A stretch of 64,000 nt of DNA, taken from contig JAUMTW010000002.1 in NCBI GenBank assembly GCA_030531005.1, forward strand, positions 1 to 64,000, read 5' to 3'. Source of the stretch: Corynebacterium sp. Its GTDB lineage: Bacteria; Actinomycetota; Actinomycetes; Mycobacteriales; Mycobacteriaceae. The notes under the pieces were generated by a model. That model searched no databases. It was not told where the DNA came from and was given only the letters and a program-made list of their open reading frames with translations. Made by a program: the position numbers and the translations under genes. How positions within the stretch are numbered: the first letter of the stretch is position 1; each line of letters starts with the position of its first letter. Below, piece by piece: positions 1 to 10,807 of the stretch.

Positions 1-890
1 CAAGGAATAATGGAAAGTAGGGCAAATACCTAGGAACAAAACCTAGGGCACTTCAACCAGCGGTGGGCCGTGGAGCGGACGTAAAGGCGGGAATGTCCTT
101 AGATGGGTGATGCCCAACCAAGGCAGTCGGTAGCGCCATCGAGCGACCAAAGGAATCTCCCCACCATGGGATAGGTTCAAAGCTTCACACGAAATTTTTG
201 GCGCGACGCAACTGATTAAATAACCAGCACCGATCAAAACAATCACAACCGTAGCAAGCAATCATACCTCGGAGAATGATACCCGGCCGGTGAGTAAATT
301 CGCCGTGCCAAGCCCACCTCCACCAGTCGCGGTGAGATCGCACTAGAGGTGCTTTATCCTGAAAACAGGCAAGCGACTATCTGAGAATAGCAACTGTCCT
401 CTTCACTACCCAAGATATAAGACAAAAAGTTTGAACAAATGGATACGCAAACATACCGTCTCGTCGCATCGATGACACGCGTGCTCGAGATCAGCAGCAC
501 TAGAATTCACCAGCAGTGTCAGCTCCTAACAGACAACAAGTCATACCGTATCCACACACCTGCTTCAACCGGATAGTCCACCAGCAGTTCTTTGCCCACG
601 AACAGACTTACTGATCCCCACGCCTGACCGCAACTCTATTATGTGATTGCGGCACCCGGGTTTGCAAAAAACAAATCGCTGCGAGCTTAAAACACAAGGC
701 TTAGAAGCTATCTATACCAGGCAGTTTCGCCTCCCACTGCAAACACGGGAGAATCGAGGCGTGATTGACTAGGGGTGAATCACGTACCTGAGATCCAGGG
801 GAGAACCGTTGAATCTCATCACGATCCTAGACCTAGTGCGATTTCAGCTATCCACGTAGCTAGCTAGCTTAAGCATAATACTCATCATTT
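1..890. other. No convincing gene
   Basis: I see no well-supported gene here. A 72-codon minus-strand frame (43-261) begins with a hydrophobic stretch and a lipobox-like LISC, but its remainder is Arg/Pro-rich, low in complexity and unlike any family I know. There is no clear ribosome binding site. A TAGCTAGCTA palindrome lies near 857-868, just downstream of the stop of the MFS gene, and could be part of a transcript end, but no T-run follows on the minus strand. Confidence 0.4.
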
Positions 891-2294
891 TTAAGCAAGT
901 AGTTCCGCCCACTGTTGCTTAGTTAAGCACCAGGCCATAGCCGCAAACCCCGCCCAAATGCTCCCCAGCGCAAACCACACCCAATAGGGCTCCAACAGCT
1001 GAAGCAGTAGAGCAAATATGGCTACCATCCAAGCACTCGTGATGTTACGGAGCATGATTTGCCCGGCAGTGGACCCGGCCATTGCTTGTTCTGATATTTC
1101 GCCAAAGGCTGCTGCTTGGGTAATGAGTACGGCTTGACTCATAAGAATACCGAAGAATGCCATCGCTACGGCACTAATCAGTATATTGGTGCGAACAGGT
1201 GCCACAATAATTGAGTAAGTGGAGCAGATCCCCAGCATAGCAGTCCCCAAGATGAGGGTGCGTGCAGATATCTTCTTGGTGAGCAAGGTAACGAGTTGTC
1301 CACCGAGTAGAAGTCCGAGAGTTTCGGGAAACATGATAATTCCAATATGCTTAGCATTGTATCCAGCATCGGCTAGAGTGATTGGCACTACAAAGAGGAA
1401 AGCTGCCACAATGCCAGTAAAGCCAGAATTCATGTAACTGTTAATGCGGTAACTACGGATGCACCAGGTTCCAAAATTATTAACCAATAAATCACTTTTC
1501 CCAACTTTCTGTATTCCGCGTATGGCCAATAGACCACCCGCAGCGCTTCCTATAGCTAGGAAAACCAAGTACAGCCTGAATTCGCCAGATAGCCCTGTGG
1601 TGATTATTGGCCCACTAATTGATAAACCTAGGCAAGCAAAACTGGCAAGGGCAAGGCACTTAGGCGCTATTACCTGCGGTTCTTGGTGATCGTTTTCCCT
1701 CGATTCCATACCGTTTGGCATTACAAAGTAAGACACAATTGCGGTTATTATTCCAAAGGGCAACATAATCCAGAATATGGTGCGCCACCCCCAAGCTTCC
1801 GCTATCACACCCCCTACTATCGGACCCGCCATTGGCGCCAAAGTAAGTGGGATCAACAAAATTTGAGAAATGCGTAGCCGTTGCTGACCGGTCACGCCCC
1901 CATACAACAAAGCTAATCCCAAGGGTATAAGTGCCCCAGATGCCAAGCCCTGCATAATTCGCCCTAGCACAAGAACTAAATAGTGCGGAGAAAATGCAGC
2001 GAGTGCTAGACCAATGCTGAAGTTAAGCAAGCAGATACTAAATACCCGGGCCACCCCATATTTATTTCCAAGGTATGGTGCCAGAGGCAGGATAACGGCA
2101 GATGCTGCCAGAAAGCCCCATTCAATTGCACCTAAATCACCGGAATTAATTCCAAATTCTATGGCAATAGAGGGCAGGGCTGGATTTATTGCAGTACTAT
2201 CAAAACCATTAAGCCCCATCGCGAAAACATAGACCAGGATAATCTTCCACGGCAGTCTATTTTTAGTGACATCGGTGTGTTCTAGTTCTGTCAT
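891..2294 (-). CDS. MFS exporter, probable siderophore efflux
   Basis: A 467-residue inner-membrane protein of the major facilitator superfamily, with about 12-14 hydrophobic segments. The N-terminus has the drug/H+ antiporter feel (GFDSTAINPALPSIA near residues 30-44, as in EmrB/QacA-type carriers). A Gly-rich turn with Arg (LGRIMQGLASGALIP) lies near 110-125, and the antiporter motif C-like stretch LAPMAGPIVGGVIAE lies near 150-165. The start ATG lies 4 bases after the stop of the NRPS gene, so the two are almost certainly cotranscribed. From that context I infer export of the siderophore made by the NRPS, the role EntS or YmfD-type carriers play elsewhere. The substrate is inferred from position, not from sequence. 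Confidence 0.85.
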   Translation of the reverse strand: MTELEHTDVTKNRLPWKIILVYVFAMGLNGFDSTAINPALPSIAIEFGINSGDLGAIEWGFLAASAVILPLAPYLGNKYGVARVFSICLLNFSIGLALAAFSPHYLVLVLGRIMQGLASGALIPLGLALLYGGVTGQQRLRISQILLIPLTLAPMAGPIVGGVIAEAWGWRTIFWIMLPFGIITAIVSYFVMPNGMESRENDHQEPQVIAPKCLALASFACLGLSISGPIITTGLSGEFRLYLVFLAIGSAAGGLLAIRGIQKVGKSDLLVNNFGTWCIRSYRINSYMNSGFTGIVAAFLFVVPITLADAGYNAKHIGIIMFPETLGLLLGGQLVTLLTKKISARTLILGTAMLGICSTYSIIVAPVRTNILISAVAMAFFGILMSQAVLITQAAAFGEISEQAMAGSTAGQIMLRNITSAWMVAIFALLLQLLEPYWVWFALGSIWAGFAAMAWCLTKQQWAELLA

Positions 2295-2298
2295 TTCG

Positions 2299-5200
2299 TC
2301 ACTCTACTGATGTTGCGACACTCGTTGCTGAATCATGCAATCCCGATAATTTGATTTGCGTACCAGATTTCGCGCCTAGTATATGCGCCAATATCCGCTG
2401 GTTGAGGTCAGGCCCAATAGTGCTAAGTGCACCGGGTTGAGTCATTTCACGATGGTTGGCCGCTACTGGAATGACATGGATTGCGCCCCCTATGTAGTCT
2501 TCCCACTCTTCCGGGTAATGTTCCGGCCCAATGCCACCATTTTGGGCAAGATAAAAGATCAGATCACCACAGTACTTGCTGTGCTCATGTTCTCGCAGAA
2601 TTTTGGCAGTGTTGCGGTATGTCTGCACTAGCCGGTGAATCTCGGTGCGGGATAAATCTGATAAAGGCGAAGCATTGCCTCGAAGTTGTTCTTCTAATTC
2701 TGCCAAGGTGGGGTCCGCAGTGAGAGCAGCATCGTCTAAGCCCGCCATGGCTAACACTGCCGAAATAGCGTCATAAAGCGGTGGGCGATCTATGTTGTGC
2801 TCTGCCTCTGCTGGGTAAGCATCAAGTAGAGCAAGTGTAGCCACGATTCGACCTTGTTCTGTGAGTAGGACAGCCATAGCTTGAGCAACCATTCCCCCTA
2901 ACGACCATCCCAAGAGATGGATTGGTCCGGTGGGTTGATTACGCATGATGTTATCTACATACTGTTGTGCCATGTGCTGCAGCGTGGCTGGCTGCGTTTC
3001 TGGATCTAAAATGCCAGAGGCCTGAAACCCCCATACAGGAATGTCTGCCGAAATGTATTTCGGAATGCCAGAGTAGCACCAGGATAGTCCACCAGCTGGG
3101 TGAATGCAGTATAGTGCCCCGTGTTCTGGCTGCCAAGTGGCACTGCCTCGGCGGAGGGGTATTTGCATGTTGAGGTGCTGTTGGATTCCATCACCAGAAA
3201 TGCTGCTAGCCAAGAGCTCGGCTGTAGGATGCGTCATAATAGCCCCCACTGTGATTGACGGATCCACGGTCTCTTTTAAGATGAGTGCGGCTTGTACTGC
3301 CAGCAAAGAATGCCCACCCAAGTCAAAGAAGGAGTCCTGTGGCGCTACATGCTCATATCCTAAGGTTTGTGCAAATGCTCTACAGATTTCAGCCTGAATA
3401 GGTGATGCAGGCACCTTAGCAACAGAATTATGCTGCCCAAATTCGATAGGTGGCAACGCTGCTTCATCCAATTTTCCATTCACGGTTAGCGGTATTTCTT
3501 CCAAAAGCCGCACATGGTTCGGTGCCATCTGAGCTGGTAACGTACGCGCGATTTCTTGACGCCAGTACATCGGGTCTTGTACTTCCTGCTCTTTCACCAC
3601 CAGATATAACACAAGCTTCTGACTGTTATGCACAGTGACGACTTTGGCAAAAGCCCACTGTACGTGCGGGTTTTGCTGGGCAGCCGCCTCTAACTCTCCA
3701 AGTTCGATACGGAAACCCCGCAATTGGATTTGGCGATCTGAACGCCCCTCAAAGTATAGGATGCCGTCCGTACCCCACCGTGCTAAATCCCCCGTTTTAT
3801 ACATAAGCTTTCCGGATCCTGGCATAAATGGGTCAGGAACAAAACGCTGCCTTGTGAGTTCGGGGCGACCATAGTATCCCGCAGCAACTCCTGCCCCACC
3901 AACATACATCTCGCCCACTACTCCCATAGGCACAGGTTGACCATATGTATCGAGCAGGTAGATCGCTAAGTCCGGTAAGGGGCGCCCAATACCAACGAAA
4001 TCTATTTGCTTACACGACAGCTGGTGGTAAGTCACATGGACAGTGCCTTCTGTAATCCCATACATATTCACCAGTTGTGGCTGGCTCTCACCATGACGTT
4101 GGAACCACTGGCGCACCATCGCCCCGTCCAATGCCTCCCCTCCGAAAATAATATAACGCAATGCTAGGGTGCTGGTTGTAGTACTATCAGCAATCACAAA
4201 TTGGGCGAAAGCTGAAGGAGTCATATTCAGCACCGTGATGCCATAAGTTGCAGCCATTTCCCGGAATTCTGTTGGGGATCGAGTGAGCTCGTAGGGAAAC
4301 ACCACAAGCTTTGCTCCATGCAGTAATGCCCCAAAAGTTTCCCATACAGCAAAATCAAAAGCATAGGAGTGGAAAAGGCTCCACACATCCTGCGCATGGA
4401 AGGCAAAGTACTGCCGTGTACCCCAGAACAAGCGAATTATGTTTTGATGGCTCACAGCCACTCCCTTAGGACGTCCGGTTGAGCCGGAAGTGAATATAAT
4501 ATACGCCACTGTATCTGGAGTAATTGCTACAGGACTATAGCTCTGTGTTTCCCCGAAGGATAGTAATTCGGTGGTGCTCTGAACAGGGCAGTGTTCTAGA
4601 CCATGGTTACGTAAAAGCTGCTGTACTTGGTTAACGATAGAGGCATCTGCCAATACATGTACCACAGCAGCATCCTCTAGAATCACCTGTATTCGACCGG
4701 CCGGATACTCTGGGTCCAAAGGCACATACGTTGCCCCGGTGAACAAGACTCCGACTATAGCAAGCACCTGATCGATATTGCGGGGATAAAATAATGCAAC
4801 AACATCACCCGGTCCAACACCTTGACTTTGCAACGCAGCTGCAATGCTACACGCGGCCTCTGATAGCTCTTGGTAGGTCATCTTCTTGCCACAAGTATCT
4901 TCCAAAGCGATATTAGAACAATACTGACCAAAACTGGATTGCAATGCACGCACGAGATCAGTGGCATTGTCTTGCTGCAAGATAGCTTGGATCTGCTGTC
5001 CAGATTGCCAGGCCTGGACAGCATGACTACAGCAAAGAGCCCGGGATGCTCCCCTATCCACCGATAATTCAGTCACCGGCGCATTTGGGAACTGCAAGAT
5101 GTCCTGCAAAAGTTGACAATACCAAGTACTGAAGTTTTCTACGCTTCCTAAAGTCAACACATCAGTTGCGTATTCCCAACGCAGCTCATAGTGAGTCTGT

Positions 5201-8200
5201 CCTGCGGCATCCTGCTGGGGCAAAATCTCTAAGGTGAGATCAAACTTGGCATGCCCATTGCCAAGGATCTCTGCTGTGACACCAGCATCCCCAAACGCTG
5301 CAGCCTGCAAAGGAGCATCTTGATAGACAAACATCACCTGGAAAAGAGGATGAATATTTGGTTTGCGGGCTGGTCGTAATGCAGCCACTACCGCATCAAA
5401 AGGCGTTCCAGCATGTACGAACTCTGCGGCAGCCCGCTCTTGCAATCGAACGCATAATTCCCCAAACCCCAGGCGAGGATCAATCGGATTACGGGTAGTG
5501 ATGGTGTTAGCCGCATACCTCACATCTACATTATCTAGGTCATGACCTGCGAACACTGTACCAAAAATAACCTCTGCAGACCCACTTATCTTACTTAAGA
5601 ACAACGCAAAGGCACTTCGCAACACAATATAGGGAGTAAGGGCATGCTGACGTGCAAAACTCTGAATCTGCTGGGAAAGTCTCTCTCCCAAAAATTGACG
5701 GTACTCTCCACCGTGACTGCTCCGGGTTTCAGGTCGAGGATGATCCAATGGAATTTCCATAGTGGTCGGTAGCTCCTGCAGATAGCGCCTCCACCATTCC
5801 AAGTCAGCCGATTCCGTTTGATCTGCCATATGCGCCAGGTTTCGCGAAGCAGTAGTTATGCTACGTGTCGTTAGTGACGCGCCCATCTCGATCGAATATA
5901 ACTCTCCAAATCGAGTGAGGAAACGTTGAATACCAGCCCCATCAGCAGCAATATGGTGCAACATAATGCCGCATGTATGGCCACTGGTTTCTACAGCTAT
6001 GCGAGCTGGTAATTGGTATTCCACATCAAAATGTTTCGTAGCTGGATCTGCCAACCATTCCTTTACATCCGCAACCACTTCGATCGAATAACTTCTATGA
6101 TCCTCAATCGATGCAGGGTACAAATGTAACCCTCTCTCGGGGCTATGCCGGTAAGTACTATGCAAACTTGGGAATTCTTGCAAAGCTTTACGCCATGCAG
6201 CTTCCAATTTATCCCTGCTCAAGTCGCGCTTAGCGTGCAGCACAATCGGAACACAATAGGCAGCGGATTCTGGATACTGTTTTTGGAAATACCACAATCG
6301 TTGTTGGGCACTAGTCATTCGTTGATATTCGCTAGCTGGTCGGCTTTGCCCAGTATGCAACGAGAACGTATTTCCCGCGGTGTATTCCCCATCCACTGCA
6401 TGATTGTTCACCGCTACTTGCGCATCCTGCGTAGAAAAAGACTCCGCTGGTACAAGCGCATTGCCCACTCCCTTGTCCTCTTCGTCTATTGACGAAGGTA
6501 CTCGTACATGCTGCGCCAAAATAGCGATGCTAGGATGCGCAAAGATCTCTGCTGTTCGAGTTACAATTACACCCGATTTTTGCAGCCGTGCGATAATGCG
6601 TAACAGTTCAAGAGAACTCGCCCCTAAAGCAAATATTTCGGTATCTGCACGCAAAGTCGTTGGATCTAATGTCAAGACATCGGCTACAACCTTAGCTATG
6701 GCCTGCTCTTGCTGCCCCATGTCTTCATACGCTTGCCCTTCTTGGGGTAAAGCATCCTGAGTTATCTTCAGTTTCTGAATGTCTACTTTGCCTCGCTCAG
6801 TGAGTGGAATACTCGATATTAGCTGCACAATTTTGGGACGCTGTCTACTTGGCAGTTGAGTATCTAGCAGCTGCTGAATATGAGCAATTGCTTCATCAGG
6901 ATGTACCAGGCTATTTCGTTTGAGTTGAACCCACGCAACAAGGATATTACGCTGAGCATCAGCGGGTATGCCCACCACACAGTCAGCTACTTGCTTATAC
7001 TGGCGGATAAGTTTAGCTATTTCTTCCGGTTCAACCCGTATTCCATTCACTGAGATTTGTTGGTCTACCCGACCTAAGTAGCTGATTGCTCCATCTGCTT
7101 CTTGGCACACTAAGTCTCCAGTATGGTATTCCCTCCCCTGAGGGGTGGAGATAAATCTTTGGGCAGTTTGCTCTGAATCTCTATAATATCCTGCCGCTAC
7201 GTTAGCACCGGCCACACAAAGTTCTCCTTGCAGCCCGGCAGGAAGCGGCATCCCCCACCAGTTGCGAATTCTAATTTCTTGTCGTGGCAAAGGATACCCA
7301 ATACTAGGATTAGGATGCTGAGTGACCCAGGCTAAAGTTGCATCAACGGTATTCTCAGTAGGTCCATACGCGTTAGCGATCTGGATACCTGTGGCACTGA
7401 GCTTACGGAATTGTTGCCAGAGTTCCGGCGGACATTGATCCCCACCCACAATGATTGCGCGAACATCAGAGTTATCCAAATCAAACCCCTCCGCCAACAA
7501 GGCAGCTATCCACCGTGGCGCAGCATCAATAATCTCGATGCGATGAGATTGCACAAAATCGGCATAAGCGGCTATATCTTCCAATACATCTGCTGGGGGA
7601 ACATAGATAGACTGCCCTAACAAGTACATTGCTACGGCACTGAGTGCTGAATCAAAGCTAAAAGCATAGCCTGCAATGACACGCAATGGTTGATTATGGC
7701 GAGGTCCTCCAAGAATCTGGGCCAGATACACCTCAAGCACCGTATTAATATAAGAAGCTACTTGAGCACGTTGCACCATCACTCCCTTGGGAGCACCCGT
7801 AGTTCCAGATGTAAAAAGTACATAGGCCAAATCTGTAAGCTTAGGCTGGCGTTGCACGCATTCATAGAAAACCTTATGAGCTGTCGCAGCGTCAATGGCG
7901 CTAATTTCTGCGGTACATGCATCATCCATCAATACTTCGATGTCACAAATTTTACGAATATGTTCTTTACGCGCCGCAGGCCAGTCTGGATCGATCGGCA
8001 CAAATACAGCACCGTAATTCCAAAGAGCCAGAGGTGCCAAAATATTCCAAGTACTACGGCTAATCGCCACTCCGACCAGATCTCCTGGACGCACCTGATT
8101 ACGATGCAGCCAAGTACAAATTCGGGCAATCCGCAGCTCAGATTGGCTTGCATTCAAACTTTCTTTTGTATCCACCAACAAGTGATTTCCCCTACCCACC

Positions 8201-9672
8201 TGCTTGAGTCGCTCGTTAAGATTCACGGGGATAGACGCACCCCTGATTCTGGGATAAACCACACAATCTTGCGTTAACCTAACCTCAGCTACAGTTGATA
8301 AGCTGGAGTCACCTGGTAAAGTATTAATTTCTGTTTCCGCTACAGTATTTTCAGATTCTGTTTTTCGATCAGCAAGCGCAACAACTGCGTCCTTGTTTCT
8401 TGTAAGAATTTTCGACTGGGATGCTTGCAATACTTCCAGGTACCTCGCAAAAAGTTGTCCATGCCCAGTTAATTCCGCATGGGTATATGCTCCGCCAGGG
8501 GCTTTAAGGACACAATCTTGCACACCACCGCCAAAGCGAATATCCACAATTAAATCTTCTACTGGCCCATCCCAAATCGGACGTGAGCTGGCTCGGGCTC
8601 GTCCCAGCTGCCATTCCCCAGCGAATGGCACTAAATTCACCACGATATCTGCAGCGCGATCGGAAGCGCTCAGCTGTGCATATTCACGAATATCTTCAAA
8701 GCGACAGCGTTGCAGAGCACGGAATTTTTCCCACTGGGAGTTCACCTGCGCCAAGAAATCTGCAACAGACTGAGCAGGACGCACTTCGATAGGTAGCACC
8801 ACCAAGTTTTGTTTTGCAGCTACTGACCGCATAGCTGCACCTCCGAATCGATTCATCATGTAGAAGCCCACCAGAACGGTAGTCGAATCATCCCCAAAAC
8901 AATCGGTACGGGTAGCTGCTACGCTTAAGGCTGCCGATCCAATAAGGATGGCAGGATGCGGAGAGCGTAATGTCGAACCCACAGAAATAGGTTGTACTGC
9001 TGGATGTCCGGGATCGCCCAATACTGCGCGACCTCCCCCTCGCAAATGAATGCTGGTTTGCCAGGCTCGCTGCAGTTCTGTCAATAAGTTACGAGAAACG
9101 TCGCTTATGGGCTGTTCATCTGCAAGTACTTCTTTGTAGGATTCCCACTGTTCTAGGGCACATTCCTCTTCATTAGCCAATGCTTCTTGTTCGAATTGCC
9201 GGTAGACCTTAGCAATTTTGTGATTTATAAGACCAAAAGCAAAACCATCTGCTGCAATATGATGAATACGCAAAAACCATTGATAATGTTCATCCCCTAG
9301 ATCAAAAAGGCAGGCATGGGTAACTATCGCTTTTTGAGTATCGATAGTTTCATTTAATGCGCGACTTACATAGAGATCCACCGTTGATTGAGGCTCTGAA
9401 GCCTCATAGCATGGAATATATTCTGGCTGAATAGTTGGGCCGGGACCTACGAGTTGAAAGCCATCATTTTCATCTCGTTTCACTAAACTTCGTAAAGCCG
9501 GCTCCGAATTCAAGACTTTCTTAGCAGAAAGCAAGAATTTTTGAATATCAATTGCGCCTTTTATATCGGTAATTTCAGCCACGCCATATAGACTGGTGCT
9601 TCCCAAGATAAATTCAGACAACAATATACCTTGCTGAGCACGAGATGGCGTATAGTACAATGGATTTTTCAA
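2299..9672 (-). CDS. dhbF: Two-module siderophore NRPS (C-A-T-C-A-T-TE)
   Basis: DhbF-like peptide synthetase of about 2457 residues. Domains: C1 (HHIAADG near 138-144); A1 (core FTSGTTGAPKG near 620, AYGPTEN near 768, YHTGDL near 850, terminal Lys in ERGKVD near 962); T1 (GASSLE near 1018); C2 (HHIAADG near 1239-1245); A2 (FTSGSTGRPKG near 1727, NMYGITE near 1870, YKTGDL near 1958, TVNGKLD near 2065); T2 (GGHSLL near 2120); TE (GWSLGG near 2256). There is no room for an epimerase domain. By hand alignment to GrsA the A2 code reads DFWNIGMVHK, the classical threonine code. The A1 code reads DSSDIGAVDK, which I cannot match exactly but which resembles codes for basic residues such as Arg. I infer a DHB-X-Thr trilactone of the bacillibactin/griseobactin type. 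The start is a TTG with GGAGAG five bases upstream; a longer TTG frame begins at 9711. Confidence 0.9.
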   Translation of the reverse strand: MKNPLYYTPSRAQQGILLSEFILGSTSLYGVAEITDIKGAIDIQKFLLSAKKVLNSEPALRSLVKRDENDGFQLVGPGPTIQPEYIPCYEASEPQSTVDLYVSRALNETIDTQKAIVTHACLFDLGDEHYQWFLRIHHIAADGFAFGLINHKIAKVYRQFEQEALANEEECALEQWESYKEVLADEQPISDVSRNLLTELQRAWQTSIHLRGGGRAVLGDPGHPAVQPISVGSTLRSPHPAILIGSAALSVAATRTDCFGDDSTTVLVGFYMMNRFGGAAMRSVAAKQNLVVLPIEVRPAQSVADFLAQVNSQWEKFRALQRCRFEDIREYAQLSASDRAADIVVNLVPFAGEWQLGRARASSRPIWDGPVEDLIVDIRFGGGVQDCVLKAPGGAYTHAELTGHGQLFARYLEVLQASQSKILTRNKDAVVALADRKTESENTVAETEINTLPGDSSLSTVAEVRLTQDCVVYPRIRGASIPVNLNERLKQVGRGNHLLVDTKESLNASQSELRIARICTWLHRNQVRPGDLVGVAISRSTWNILAPLALWNYGAVFVPIDPDWPAARKEHIRKICDIEVLMDDACTAEISAIDAATAHKVFYECVQRQPKLTDLAYVLFTSGTTGAPKGVMVQRAQVASYINTVLEVYLAQILGGPRHNQPLRVIAGYAFSFDSALSAVAMYLLGQSIYVPPADVLEDIAAYADFVQSHRIEIIDAAPRWIAALLAEGFDLDNSDVRAIIVGGDQCPPELWQQFRKLSATGIQIANAYGPTENTVDATLAWVTQHPNPSIGYPLPRQEIRIRNWWGMPLPAGLQGELCVAGANVAAGYYRDSEQTAQRFISTPQGREYHTGDLVCQEADGAISYLGRVDQQISVNGIRVEPEEIAKLIRQYKQVADCVVGIPADAQRNILVAWVQLKRNSLVHPDEAIAHIQQLLDTQLPSRQRPKIVQLISSIPLTERGKVDIQKLKITQDALPQEGQAYEDMGQQEQAIAKVVADVLTLDPTTLRADTEIFALGASSLELLRIIARLQKSGVIVTRTAEIFAHPSIAILAQHVRVPSSIDEEDKGVGNALVPAESFSTQDAQVAVNNHAVDGEYTAGNTFSLHTGQSRPASEYQRMTSAQQRLWYFQKQYPESAAYCVPIVLHAKRDLSRDKLEAAWRKALQEFPSLHSTYRHSPERGLHLYPASIEDHRSYSIEVVADVKEWLADPATKHFDVEYQLPARIAVETSGHTCGIMLHHIAADGAGIQRFLTRFGELYSIEMGASLTTRSITTASRNLAHMADQTESADLEWWRRYLQELPTTMEIPLDHPRPETRSSHGGEYRQFLGERLSQQIQSFARQHALTPYIVLRSAFALFLSKISGSAEVIFGTVFAGHDLDNVDVRYAANTITTRNPIDPRLGFGELCVRLQERAAAEFVHAGTPFDAVVAALRPARKPNIHPLFQVMFVYQDAPLQAAAFGDAGVTAEILGNGHAKFDLTLEILPQQDAAGQTHYELRWEYATDVLTLGSVENFSTWYCQLLQDILQFPNAPVTELSVDRGASRALCCSHAVQAWQSGQQIQAILQQDNATDLVRALQSSFGQYCSNIALEDTCGKKMTYQELSEAACSIAAALQSQGVGPGDVVALFYPRNIDQVLAIVGVLFTGATYVPLDPEYPAGRIQVILEDAAVVHVLADASIVNQVQQLLRNHGLEHCPVQSTTELLSFGETQSYSPVAITPDTVAYIIFTSGSTGRPKGVAVSHQNIIRLFWGTRQYFAFHAQDVWSLFHSYAFDFAVWETFGALLHGAKLVVFPYELTRSPTEFREMAATYGITVLNMTPSAFAQFVIADSTTTSTLALRYIIFGGEALDGAMVRQWFQRHGESQPQLVNMYGITEGTVHVTYHQLSCKQIDFVGIGRPLPDLAIYLLDTYGQPVPMGVVGEMYVGGAGVAAGYYGRPELTRQRFVPDPFMPGSGKLMYKTGDLARWGTDGILYFEGRSDRQIQLRGFRIELGELEAAAQQNPHVQWAFAKVVTVHNSQKLVLYLVVKEQEVQDPMYWRQEIARTLPAQMAPNHVRLLEEIPLTVNGKLDEAALPPIEFGQHNSVAKVPASPIQAEICRAFAQTLGYEHVAPQDSFFDLGGHSLLAVQAALILKETVDPSITVGAIMTHPTAELLASSISGDGIQQHLNMQIPLRRGSATWQPEHGALYCIHPAGGLSWCYSGIPKYISADIPVWGFQASGILDPETQPATLQHMAQQYVDNIMRNQPTGPIHLLGWSLGGMVAQAMAVLLTEQGRIVATLALLDAYPAEAEHNIDRPPLYDAISAVLAMAGLDDAALTADPTLAELEEQLRGNASPLSDLSRTEIHRLVQTYRNTAKILREHEHSKYCGDLIFYLAQNGGIGPEHYPEEWEDYIGGAIHVIPVAANHREMTQPGALSTIGPDLNQRILAHILGAKSGTQIKLSGLHDSATSVATSVE

Positions 9673-9750
9673 CAGATCTCTCCATAATGAGTTTAAAAAA
9701 CCTGCTCCCAATTAACTTAGGAACAGGACTTTTCTTTAAATCAATAAAAC

Positions 9751-10782
9751 CTAAGCAGCGAATTGTTCCTGGATTGAATCAAGTAGCATCACAGCTGAAA
9801 AATAATCCAACCGGAACGTTTCACCGGGGGTGTAGTAAACTTGATCGTTTTCCACAGCAAGTGAGGTATTGAACGCAGGCTCACTTTCAATAACTTCCCG
9901 AGAAGTCTCATCCCCAGCAATCACAATCCAAACAGTACCTGGTAGACCAGCTTGGATGTTCTCCAAGGAGAGATTCACCATATCACCTCGGTCAGCGCCC
10001 ATTTCTGTATTACCTTTTACTTCATCAGGAATTTCCGTGAGTTCAAAGCCTAGGCGTTCAAGCACCTGAGATTGAGGGGCTTCCTCAGTCAGAGCGGCAG
10101 CACCACTACCATCACCAAAGACAATGAATGGAGATACTGCGGCATCTGGTACATTGATCGCAGCTGCAGCGGCATCCACTTTGGCATCAAAGTCAGCAAT
10201 GACTTCCTCTGCTTGAGCCTCATGCCCGGTAGCTACTGCGACCATTGTGGTCACCTCTTGCCAGGAGCGGTCAGAATAGTCCACCACCAGCACCGGAGCA
10301 ATTTGCTCTAGTTGGTCCACTTGATCAAAGACAGAGTCGCCAGAGTTCTTAGACACCACAATCAAATCTGGGTCATAGTCCACAACAAGTTCTACCTCTG
10401 GTGTGGCATTCTCCCATAATTTTTCCACCCCGGCTGTCTTAGCTTCTTCGGACCACTGCAAGAAGAAACCTTGGTCATCCGAAAGATCAGGCACATTCGG
10501 GCTAGTCGCAGCAGAAGCTACCACTGGAGCTCCCACAGCCAACATCGCACCCGTAAGTGCAGTAGAAGTTGACACTATTCGTTCTGGCTGCGATTCAAGG
10601 GTAAGTTCCCCATCATCAGTCTCTACTGTGCGAGGCCACTCCTCACTGAAGCCATTTGCAGCACTAGTGTTATCACTGTTCTTTACACTCTCGTCGGCAT
10701 CATCACTGCATCCCACCAGGCCAAAAACTAGGGTAACTGCCGCTAGACTAGCTAGAGCACGACCGAACAAAGTTTGTTTCAT
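9751..10782 (-). CDS. Ferric-siderophore ABC transporter binding lipoprotein
   Basis: A FepB/FecB-type (cluster A-II, TroA-like fold) substrate-binding protein of about 343 residues. The N-terminus has a signal peptide and lipobox LVGC, so the mature protein is a membrane-anchored lipoprotein outside the cytoplasmic membrane. Typical family features are RIVSTSTALTGAMLAVGA near residue 65-85 and a long helix linking the two lobes. It lies between the ATPase gene (136-base gap) and the NRPS (78-base gap) on the same strand. The sequence AAGGA upstream fits either an ATG at 10782 or a GTG at 10785. Its neighbours indicate that the ligand is the iron-loaded catecholate made by the NRPS downstream. 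A hairpin in the preceding gap could raise its expression over that of the permeases. Confidence 0.9.
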   Translation of the reverse strand: MKQTLFGRALASLAAVTLVFGLVGCSDDADESVKNSDNTSAANGFSEEWPRTVETDDGELTLESQPERIVSTSTALTGAMLAVGAPVVASAATSPNVPDLSDDQGFFLQWSEEAKTAGVEKLWENATPEVELVVDYDPDLIVVSKNSGDSVFDQVDQLEQIAPVLVVDYSDRSWQEVTTMVAVATGHEAQAEEVIADFDAKVDAAAAAINVPDAAVSPFIVFGDGSGAAALTEEAPQSQVLERLGFELTEIPDEVKGNTEMGADRGDMVNLSLENIQAGLPGTVWIVIAGDETSREVIESEPAFNTSLAVENDQVYYTPGETFRLDYFSAVMLLDSIQEQFAA

Positions 10783-10807
10783 CACCTTATTTCCTTCTTA
10801 TGTCAGG

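Noticed and set aside
43..261. 72-codon minus frame with a lipoprotein-like N-terminus
   Set aside because: LISC resembles a lipobox, but there is no positively charged N-terminus or ribosome binding site, and the rest looks random.
7690..8277. 195-codon plus-strand frame
   Set aside because: It is antisense to the first adenylation domain of the NRPS and has no recognisable features.
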